Shown here in pieces: positions 8,312-16,928 of a stretch of 17,212 nucleotides of DNA. Under the pieces are notes generated by a model. The model saw nothing but the letters and a program-made list of their open reading frames with translations, searched no databases and was not told where the DNA came from. Each line of letters begins with the position of its first letter. Positions within the stretch are counted from its first letter, which is position 1. The position numbers and the translations under genes are program-made. Source of the DNA: Ophioceras dolichostomum (Eukaryota; Ascomycota; Sordariomycetes; Magnaporthales; Ophioceraceae); assembly GCA_003049485.1 (NCBI GenBank), contig PYST01000534.1, positions 1-17,212 of the forward strand, in the 5' to 3' direction.

Positions 8312-10483
8312 TTATACTCCTCCGGCGTCATACTCTCGCTGCACGCTCCTAAACTCCTCCGCCGTCATACTTTCGGTGCGTCCACCTGTGAAGACCTGGA
8401 GGTGCTGTAAATCCTTCGCCATCTGCTCCACCATCTTCAAGGTTTTGGAGTTCACGGGTTGCTCGACGGCCGCCTTCCTTTCGATCTTGAACTGGTTGTC
8501 GAAGGGGTGACGCTTCATAAGGTAGTCCTTATCCCTCACGGCCTTGGCGTGCATCGCCTTGACGCGTCGGCTCAAATCGCCCGAGGAGATTCTCTTGTTC
8601 GTTGGGGACAGCACGACTACCATCTCATTGTAGATGAGGTGGAGCATATCGTGCAAGTAGTCTGTGCAGTCCGGGTGCCGGTGCAGCTCTTCGATGTACT
8701 GGAGGAGGCGTTATCAGCTACTGGGGTAGAGTAATGGTGAAGGGAATCAGGGATTCTCCGTGGAATCAGCAAGCGAACTTAGGAAAACTTACGTCGACTA
8801 CACTTTCTTTCACCAGAAACACCCTACGCGGCTCTGCTAGCTCTCTCCTCTCTCTCGTTTCACTAGGCCCGCCGTTAATAGTCTGGTCCCCGAGGTCTTG
8901 GATATCGAAGTAGATAGTATCCATAGAGCCAGTGATGTAAAGTTTTTTCCTCCTCTCCTTAAACTTCTCCCGGCCACGCGAGCCCTCGAGCAGCCAGCAG
9001 ACCATTTCGAGCAGAAGACAGCCTAGCGTCCACGTGTCAAATGCCCGGGAGACCTTGCCCCCTTTAACATCGCACTCCGGTGGGCGGTAGCCGGGTGTGT
9101 GAGGGATCGACTCGCCAGGTTGATTCGACCTGCTGGCATCGCCGTGGACCTCCGTAAGCCCGAAGTCCGTAATGACCATGGTGTCACGCAGGTTGCCCCG
9201 GCGGCTGAACACGAGGATGTTCTCGGGCTTGATATCCCCGTGTCGTCCGAAGGGCTTGTCTGGCAGCAGGGTGCCCGATGGAGGCTCGTGAATGGCGTGC
9301 ATCGCGTCGACCAAGCCGGCAACCTGCTCAGACACCCAGCGACGATATTCCAGGTCGTCCTTTGGTGGGCTGCCGTTGCTGGCCCAGAACTTGTCGAGGT
9401 CGTACTTAGCCCAGGGAAAGATGAAGTTGTACTCTCCGTTCCAGGCGTAGGTGGCGAGAAGTGTGACCAGATGGGGGTGGCTTCTGCCGCTGAACCGCGT
9501 CAGCATTCTCACCTCCTTCCGGAACCGGGCTTCGAAGCCGGCCACATCCCTTCCGATCAATGTCTTGATGGCAAAGGATCGGTCTTCTAGCAACATCTGG
9601 TGGTATGATATTGTCAGCAGGACGGATAACGAGGGAGGGGTAGCATCTTAGAGGCCGATCCAGGAAGTTGACTAACAGAATCGAGCAGCGGGTGAAAATC
9701 GTGGCATGCATCGTGGATCTTCACGCGCATGACTGTAGCGTGGCCGCTCTGCTTGGCATTGCTCTTCTCAATCCATGGAAAAACGATCGTAGGGGGGAGT
9801 TCGTAATGCGGTACCGTGCCATCCGTGCCAAGGGCGAAGAAAGGAGGGACCAGTTGCCACTGTTGAGCGGGGAAGGGATCCACGACGGCCAGATTCAGAG
9901 CCTTTGTCCGCCCTCCCCTCGACCCCACTAGGCATGGCAGACCCAGGTTTCTCATGTCGCTCTTCAGTGGCAGCTCATCGTCGCCAATACAGCATTCCAC
10001 AAAGTCTTGGATCGCTCCGCCCCTCCCACAGCGGAGAAGGGTTGCAAAGGTGATGATGTATCCGGGTTGGCGTCCTGGGCCTTGGCCGTCAGGCCAGGAT
10101 CGAAATGGCTCATAGGTACGCGGGAGGCCGTCGGGCACGATCTTCGAGCTAAGTTCATTCAGCTTATTTTCATCGTGGATGTCGAACTCGTCTCGCAGGG
10201 CGCGACGGACCCTAGGACGAGTCATCTCGCTGGCGAGGTGCTTGTATGGCAGGAAGTACGAGGAGGAGTTGCTGAGGGGATCGAAGACGCGGACTGCGAG
10301 TATCGAGGTGAAAAGGTTTCCATCTTCCCGATGAGCTTCCTCCCGGAATACATCCACAGGCGGCTCTGGCTGCTCCCGGGGCATTGTGTCAAAACGCTGC
10401 AAAACACCCTCAACCTCCACAATTGGGTTTCCAGTCCTATTGTGGGGCGGTTTCGAGGCGGACTCCGTAGCATGTGGACTCAT
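8312..10483 (-). CDS. Kinase A: N-terminal unnamed domain plus protein kinase, 665 aa
   Basis: Proposed CDS: complement(8312..8698, 8793..9596, 9677..10483). Intron 1 (9597-9676) has donor GTTAGT and branch GCTGAC; intron 2 (8699-8792) has donor GTAAGT and branch GCTGAT; both are phase 0. The start is the first ATG in frame. Residues about 58-218 form a domain shared with kinase B and the relic at 3.6 kb, containing YFLPY, RVRRALRDEF, IQDFVE..IGDDELPL and QQWQLVPPFFAL. The kinase domain follows. Its glycine loop is degenerate (KQSGHATVMRV), but the remaining key residues are present: FAIK Lys280, C-helix Glu297, HGD at 388-390 (HRD with Arg to Gly), Asn395, a full DFG at 413-415, PPE at 441-443 and DTW at 456. 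The last exon encodes a helical, possibly coiled-coil tail. A soluble Ser/Thr kinase of a Pezizomycotina-type family is likely; catalytic activity is plausible but should be tested. The kinase exon is exactly as long as that of kinase B. Confidence 0.85.
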
Positions 10484-11515
10484 TTTTATTGATGCCAACG
10501 AAGCCGACGGAGAATTTGATGCCAATGATCTGCCAGAATGCTGGGGTGTAGGAAAGAGAGAGGCGAAAGTTGGGTGTGAAAATAAGATTGGAATCTGCTG
10601 TGTTAGATTCCCGGGCTAGACCCCAGCAACAGACAGTGAAGAGAGCCTTCTAGATTATAGCAGGGTATGAGAGAGATTTTAAACAAGTCTTTTTACTTCC
10701 ATCATGAACAGGTAGAAAGCGCGGCGGTAATATTCGATACCCCAACCCAAGGTCAAAGAGAATGGACCTTATACGAGTTTGCACCGACGACACTTGCCGC
10801 CTCATACAAGCCGCATCGGTTGCTACCGCGCGGTGATTCGGGGAATTTCGTTCTGAAACGGGGTGGGCGGCGGGACGTGGTCAAGGCAGACCAGGCAGAA
10901 AGAGGGGACCAGGGGGCTGAGAGCCTAGGGCGTCCTCTCTTAAGCGCCCAATGCAACCCTGAGGAGAGGCTCTGGAGGCAGCAACGTGTGATTAATGCTA
11001 TGCGCCGTGGGCGGGATGACCTGTGACCCCCAGCTCCGAAAGAGATATGCTCGCGGGCAAGCAGGCGGTGATGAAGTGTACAAATAGGGCAACGTAATCG
11101 AGCCTCGCTGTATTCAAGTCCGTGAGAGAAAACATCGCAAGGCAGCTCGGAAGGCGTTATCGGGCGCTTTTATACTGAAGAACACTGCCTTGTCCATAAA
11201 GGCCAAAAAAATAGATAAAAAATTGAAATGGTGGAGGCGGGGGTCTTGTCAGCAGGTACATGTGTACTGGTATGCCAACCAGCTGATGCTACGTCCATCA
11301 CATTCCATTTCAAGCCGACTGGCTCGTTCTCCTCCCTCAATAAACACAAGAACCGGACTGTGGTCCGAAAAGAAGCTTCAACGAGTCTCTGGCTCGAAGT
11401 TACGACGAGTATGAGAAATGGAAGTTCTGCATCCGAAGATAGGTTCCCGGAGCCTCAGTCTTGTCGCGTACGAACGGTCTTTGTGGATCCATAATACCAC
11501 AATGTGGGAGGTGGG
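10484..11515. other. Intergenic between kinase A and small protein 2
   Basis: This 1.03-kb stretch should contain the promoter and 5' UTR of kinase A (-) and the 3' UTR of the small protein 2 gene (-). A frame of 119 codons (10667-11026, +) has no recognisable motif, no splice-linked partner and non-protein-like composition, so I do not call it. No RNA gene was seen. Confidence 0.6.
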
Positions 11516-11830
11516 CTACGCGAGTCCGTAGTACTCTTTGAGCAGTTTCTCCTAGAGGAAGGGGAGCCAAGAGTCAGTAATAGCTACAAGCACGCACCCC
11601 TTCTGGTCAGGTTCGGGACGGTGGTAGTGACTTACGCTGTCCAGCTCGGATGATGAGCTAGTAATCCGATAAGCATCGTGGTGGATCTCAATATCGAAAT
11701 CCCCGTCCTTGACAAGGGCTTGGACAGCCTTCCAAACAAGTTGTGAATCTGGCATGTACTTTGTCGGCAGTCGCTTGATTTCGTGTCGTCGACCAGCAGG
11801 AGCGGGTGCCGGTGCGGGTGGCACAGCCAT
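11516..11830 (-). CDS. Small protein 2 (76 aa), paralogue of small protein 1
   Basis: Proposed CDS: complement(11516..11551, 11636..11830), with one phase-0 intron of 84 bp (donor GTAAGT, branch ACTGAC, acceptor CTCTAG). The ATG at 11830 is followed by an Ala-Pro repeat (residues 2-12). The conserved core comes next: HEIKRLPTKYMPDSQLVWKA, VKDGDFDIEIHHDAYRIT, ELDS and, across the intron, EKLLKEYYGLA. Compared with small protein 1: KYMPDSQL against RYVDDQPL, GDFDIEI against GKCEVTW, AYRIT against HYQCL, and LDS-EKLL against LRKKEVDLL. The intron lies between the last two segments in both genes. No signal peptide or membrane helix is visible. I do not recognise the family. It is transcribed away from kinase B and toward kinase A. 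Confidence 0.75.
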
Positions 11831-13162
11831 GGAGCGAGGAGAACGATGCGAGGAAGCCGAGGCGAGAGATTGTAGCGCAAGGATGCACGAGGTGAGACGC
11901 AACGAAAGATGGCAGAGAGAATAGGTTAACTCTGGAACTTGGCAATGCTGTCGGTTCGACCGTGACGGTCGTTCAAAGGGCAGCTTGCTCTCCTTTAAAG
12001 ACAAGACGGCCGATTCCTGCGCCAGTAAGCAGGGCACGAACAATTCCATTCTGAAGAGGCGGCAGAATCACAATACTGCCACAGTTCATTGCCAAAGTCA
12101 GCTTTTCAACATGAATTTCTCACATCATCGTCCGTCGCCGACTGTGCGCAACCACTCCAGGCCCTCCAAACCCAAAGCACTGAATCTATTCGTGCTAAGC
12201 GCTCCGGGTCAGCCCAATAGATCATAGATCGGAGTGACGACCAGAGGCAGACTCCAGCAGCCCAAGTCAGGCACGCTTTGGGGCGGAACGGCAGGCAGAA
12301 TGGAGGGGAGAACGCCTGGGTCCGTTCGGGGACAAGGGAGGCAGCCAGGCCGCCCACTGCACGCCCCTTGCCCTTGAACGCGCCACAAGAAATATTGCTT
12401 CTCAATGTTCTATTGATGATTGGGTGGGGGGTTGGTGGTAGCGGAATGGCCGCTGCAGCTCAGCCGCTGTTCTGTGGGTGAAGTGTCCCATTCTCCACCC
12501 ACCCATCCGGGTGAGATATTTTTTTCGGATAGCCTTGCCTCCCAATCGGGTAACCGGTGGAAGACTGCGGGGTTCAGGGGCCAAGATCATCAGGGCGGGA
12601 TGCGACCATCATGGTCATGGGAGTCGAAGGCCTGCCACTTATTATCGATCCGACGATACCATTCCAGCATCTGGTGGTGGCTGTGGGTGCCAACATGAGT
12701 TGTCGCGAGTCCTCCCGGCTTGCACCGATGTTTTAATGATAGAGCGCGCGACCTCTGTGCTTGGCCGTGACCTTCGCATGCTCCATGCGTTTTAAAACCA
12801 GGCGACAGGCGCAACCATGCATGTTCTATCAGAAGCGCGCCTCGTCCTTCCAAGAAGTGCTTTTGCAGCCGCTGCCAAGGGGAGGCCCTCGGCAAGACAC
12901 AAGACCACCCACTGGCTGCAATCGTTTACTTCATTAATTGGAACACGGCGCTGCGACCCTTAACACCTCAGACGTCAGCGTCAACCGTCCCGAGAACGCC
13001 TAGCTCCATACACTCGGCCCCAAAAGTCTCTCGCAAGTATCCATTTCCCTTCGGTACCTACCGACTGACCTACCAGCTACCTAAGTAACGTACCTACGTA
13101 CCTACCACCTACGTAGGTATCTGTCTAGGGGCCGTTAGGTAGGTATCTAGACAACGACAATC
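11831..13162. other. Divergent promoter region of small protein 2 and kinase B
   Basis: This 1.33-kb gap separates the divergently transcribed small protein 2 (-) and kinase B (+). Nothing coding is convincing in it: the frames at 12.1-12.9 kb are short, overlap each other on both strands and have no motif or splice-compatible continuation. The last 110 bp before the kinase B start carries ACCTAC-type repeats. Confidence 0.6.
13053..13150 (+). repeat. ACCTAC/GTAGGT-rich 5' leader of kinase B
   Basis: Many copies of CTACC, ACCTAC and their complement GTAGGT cluster here, including the 12-bp perfect palindrome ACCTACGTAGGT at 13107-13118. The tract ends a dozen bases before the kinase B ATG. 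TACCTAC-type tracts are common upstream of filamentous ascomycete genes. In the transcript the complementary units could fold. A regulatory role is inference. Confidence 0.7.
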
Positions 13163-16074
13163 ATGACAGCATCTCCATTGCCCGAGCGTGAAGCGTCCCT
13201 AGCTCGTACTTCAGGCAGCGATCACACTCCCTTGGAAATCCCGTCGAGTATGAGTAATTTGACAGAATCGTCTTCCTATTTCCCGACCGGCTTCTCGCAA
13301 CCGAGTTCTTCGTTGGACCCCGTTATCACCCCTCTCAGTTCCATCACCTTCTTAACCTCAGACGACCAAGGCGGACATGTAAGTCAAGCCCGTTTCCACG
13401 ATGAATAACATCAGTTTGTACCTATCAGACGACCGGCAGTTCTCCGCCATTGGTCGAGCCCTATTGCTTCAGCGCTCGTGCAAGCTGACACTGCCCTCAT
13501 GGGTCGACAATTGCCTAGGACCTGCGCAGCGGGACACGGTCAAGCTCTCTCCTTCTCGACTCTTCCAATTTTGCCAACTCCAGCTTCCTTCGCCCAAGTA
13601 CCTCTCAGCAAGGTAGTGAGGGATACACCGTCATCAGCGATGCGGGGGACGCGAAGCAGCTCGAGCGAACGGCCCTTGCAACCCCAAGCACAGACTCAGC
13701 AGGGGTCGCGCACAACAGTACCAGTGTCGAATCCTCGTTGGAGCTTCTGTCTAGAGGCGTCGGTACCTCATTCCCGGACACGACTGCCGCTAGGCAGGAC
13801 GTCCGAGCCCTCGGCGACCGAGGCTTCGAGCCAGACGTCAGCAGCGATCACACTGATGATAGGCGGACAACTGAGGACATCAAAGAGAGAATAATAGAGT
13901 CCATGGAGCGATCTGTGTGGCCGTCCTCGGCCCGTGCCCTATTCCTGCCGATCGGGGAACTCGACAAAATTGTCACAATGGAATCTGTCGAGGCCAAGCT
14001 GCGGGCAACAATTCAGAACGTGGACGCGAAGAAGACTGCCGATGACATCAAGGGGAGGGCGTCCGGCAGACTTCCCGACAGAATCACCACCCGAAGAAGA
14101 CTTTTCTGTATCCTCGTCCTGATGGATAAGGTGCCCAAAATTCTTGATCTCATCGAAGAGGGCATTTATGACGCCCACCTCCCGTTCGAGGATCGCAAGG
14201 GGTTGATGTACAAGAAGCCAGGAGCCGACTGCCTCGTACCTGTGAAGTGTCTGAGGGAATGGGGCACGTCTGATGTCGACCTGTTCAACCTGTACCAATG
14301 GCGCTTGCGAGCGCCAATCTTCCAGCTTTTCGAGAGCCCCGAGCCAGTGGATAGTGGCACCCAAGCGAAGGGAAAGGTCAGCGTGGAGATTGTCCACCAG
14401 CCTTTTCCAGAGGATACCACTCTCCCATTCATCAGCGACGAGAGGGCCAATAGCGACATTCTGCTCGGCAGCCCGTCTTTCGGCGCCTTCTCTGTGGTAC
14501 ACAAAGTGAAGATACATCGACAGCATCACAGCTACAAAACAGGCGTGAGTGTTCTCCAATTTCCGGCGTCACAATCCTTAACAAGTGACCAGCTACCTCA
14601 GCACATCTTTCCGACGCATGGCTGGCTGACCTTTTTTCCGTGGACCCTTTGGCTCCGGCCAGAGCTTGGAGAAGGACAACCCGTTCTTCGCTGTCAAAAA
14701 GCTCAAGTCAACACATGACAGGAGGACCGACCTCAAGGACTTCAATGAGGAGGTCAAAAGTCTCAAGCGGGTGATGGAAAAGGGCCACGACAACGTGATC
14801 TGCCTGCTTGCCACGTTCGAAATCAACGGGGACTACCATATGATTTTCCCCTGGGCCGAGGCCGACCTCTATTCATTCTGGAGGAATGTTTTCCCGAGGC
14901 CTACGGCTCCGCCCCGGGATGCGAAACTCTCTCGATGGCTGGCCAAGGAGTTTTATGGATTGGCGGAGGGCCTGGGGCTAATCCATAACCTCGAGAACAA
15001 GTCGGACGATAGCCAGAGGATTTTCGGGAGACACGGCGACATTAAGCCGCGTAACATCCTCTGGTTCCCGGGGCCTTCGGGTGGCATGGGATTGCTGAAG
15101 ATTGCCGACCTTGGGTTCACCAGCTTCCACTCCGAGAGGTCGAGACACATACAAGCCGACAAGGCCGGCAACTCGCCCAGCTACCGGGCACCCGAGTATG
15201 ATTTGAAGCCGAAGACGGTAACGGGGCAAGCCGACATATGGTCGATGGGCTGCGTGCTCCTCGAATGCATCGTGTGGTACTACAATGGGTGGCAGGGAGT
15301 CGAAGCTTTCTCCGACGCTCGGGTCGAATGCGAGACGCTGCTACCAAAGGTCAAGGAGGACAGCTTCTTCACCACGATGAGCTATAGCCCGTCGGTTGGT
15401 GAAAAGCGGGCGGGTTCGGGACGTTCCCTTACCTTTCGCCCGACGGTCAAAAGCAGCGTAGCGAATGTAGGTCCAGAGATCCGGTCCAAACCAACCACCG
15501 GGTTGGCTTTTCCCCTCCGCCTGAATGATGATTCACCCCCCAGCACTCACACCCCGTGCTAACGCCAATCATTCCCGCCTGCTTCTGGCTCCAGGAAATC
15601 CAGCGCTTGAAGCAAGACGACAACTGCAGCCCCTTTTTTAGAGATGTTCTCGGATTCATCGAGCATTCTATGATTCATGTCAACGAGAGCATCCGCGCTA
15701 AATCGGGGGAGGTTGTTCGTAAGTTCAAGGGGATACTTGACAACGCTTACCGGAGGAAGGGGTACTGTGTGAGAGATCCCCCAAGCAACTGGTCCACAGG
15801 ATCTGCCACCTCTTCCCAGGAAGCTGAGAACAACAGCCCATACAGCTCGATGAGCAAGACGATGCGCGACTTTTCCGCGTCTGGCTTGGCGCAGTCGGTA
15901 GCCCCCATGGTGGACGCCAGCCGCATGTGCCAGAGCCCCAAACCCATGGCGCCCACACCCCCACCGGGGGCCATGAGCCAGCTCAAGCGAGACAGGTCAG
16001 AGGACCCTGCTGGGGTCGGCATCGGTGACCAGGCACAGAGCAAGCGCCACAAGAAAGATGGCGATTTGCCATAA
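13163..16074 (+). CDS. Kinase B: N-terminal unnamed domain plus protein kinase, 841 aa
   Basis: Proposed CDS: join(13163..13378, 13519..14544, 14663..15466, 15595..16074). All three introns are phase 0: donors GTAAGT, GTGAGT and GTAGGT; branches GCTGAC (13484), GCTGAC (14625) and GCTAAC (15558). Residues 1 to about 180 are Ser/Thr-rich and probably disordered. Residues about 185-345 match the N-terminal domain of kinase A (LFLPIGELDKIV, RRRLFCILVLM, ILDLIEEGIYDAHLPF, YQWRLRAPIFQL). The glycine loop is 389-394 (GSPSFG, middle Gly replaced by Pro). It is followed by FAVK Lys426, a C-helix Glu near 444, HGD at 538-540, Asn545, DLG at 563-565 (instead of DFG), APE at 590-592 and DIW at 605. The last exon gives a helical region like that of kinase A, then a Pro/Ser-rich tail with a basic cluster (KRHKK) near the C-terminus that could be a nuclear localisation signal. 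The substrate and pathway are unknown. Confidence 0.88.
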
Positions 16075-16253
16075 CACATCTTTCGGCCTAGCGATGGAAG
16101 CATCGTCTTCGGGATGTTATGGCTTCCTGTATTATAATTGTAATATTTAATTACTCGTTTTTCCTTACCTATTTACACCATTTACATAATCACTTTAGAT
16201 ATCTCTTTACGTAATTGCATGTCGAACTCTCTAATGGGAACTAACTGGTAAGA
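16075..16253. other. Kinase B 3' region up to LINE insertion
   Basis: This AT-rich stretch just after the kinase B stop (TAA 16072-16074), with TATTATAATTGTAATATT-like sequence, suits a 3' UTR and polyadenylation region. The minus-strand LINE ends at about 16254, so the element inserted within 180 bp of the stop codon, tail-to-tail with kinase B. Confidence 0.55.
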
Positions 16254-16708
16254 TAATGATGATGATGATGAATTTTTAACGTCTGTTGAAAGCGCCGCTA
16301 AGCGATTTCCACCTCCCTAGGGTATAAGACGTGCTAGCGACTACCTAATGGCTATAATACAGGATTAAGTTGGGACGGCAGGTGACCTGCCGCGGTAGCT
16401 AGCAAACCAAACCCTTTACCTGTGAAGGCGTGGGCATACTTGTAATACAAGCCGCATCCTGGCGCTCTGATTCAGGGTGAGCGGGTTCTCGGACGAGTAC
16501 AGAGGGCCATGGGTCCAAGTCTAGCTGGCAGAGAGAATAAAACATAAGAGACGGCGTGTAAGCAACCTTGGGGAGACGTGGTAGCGGAGGTGGCAGGCGG
16601 GATGTGATGTGAAAGCTGGAGGAGGGCCGTCGCAAGTCCGTTCCTGGTCCTTGCCTTCAGATTGTCCCAGCAGCGTAATTGCTGAGAGGGGAGCCCTGTA
16701 TAGCGCCC

Positions 16709-16724
16709 TCATAAGAGTAGTAAT
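16709..16724 (+). repeat. Target-site duplication, left copy
   Basis: TCATAAGAGTAGTAAT, identical to 16838-16853. The two copies flank the 113-bp LINE fragment exactly: the bases outside the match differ on both sides. Confidence 0.9.
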
Positions 16725-16837
16725 GATGATGATGATGATGAATTTTTAACGTCTGTTGAAAGCGCCGCCAAGCGCTTTCCACCTCCCTAGGGTATAAGAC
16801 GTGCTAGCGACTACCTAATGACTACGATACAGGATAA
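16725..16837 (-). mobile_element. 113-bp nested LINE insertion (3' end only)
   Basis: This fragment holds only the last ~100 bases of the LINE 3' UTR plus its trinucleotide tail, in the minus orientation. It is nearly identical to the end of the outer copy at 16254-16360, with a few differences (for example AAGCGCTTGG here against AATCGCTTAG there). It is flanked by a perfect 16-bp direct repeat and sits inside the outer element's 3' UTR. That is the expected product of target-primed reverse transcription aborted after about 100 bases, so it is a dead-on-arrival copy. Confidence 0.9.
16758..16779 (-). other. Perfect 8-bp hairpin in LINE 3' end
   Basis: GAAAGCGC and GCGCTTTC pair perfectly with a 6-base loop, a few bases before the ACGTTAAA and (TCA)n tail. 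The outer copy has the same hairpin at 16288-16309 with one mismatch. It is retained in the shortest copy of the element, consistent with it being in the minimal segment needed to start reverse transcription; that is inference. Confidence 0.7.
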
Positions 16838-16853
16838 TCATAAGAGTAGTAAT
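16838..16853 (+). repeat. Target-site duplication, right copy
   Basis: Identical 16 bp to 16709-16724. Removing one copy plus the 113-bp insert restores a continuous outer LINE 3' UTR, which dates the nested insertion after the outer one. Confidence 0.9.
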
Positions 16854-16928
16854 TAAAGAGGAAAAGAAGAATGATAAAAGAAATAGTGGTAGGGATTGCG
16901 GATCCCCCCTCGAGTAGGCACTGGACCT

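Noticed and set aside
9099..9590. 163-codon plus-strand frame
   Set aside because: Antisense to the kinase A catalytic exon, which carries all the kinase motifs.
10484..10525. Kinase A start at a non-ATG codon further upstream (10525)
   Set aside because: The frame is open but begins with TTG; the first in-frame ATG is at 10483.
10667..11026. 119-codon plus-strand frame between kinase A and small protein 2
   Set aside because: No motif, no ATG-supported start, no splice partner; composition not protein-like.
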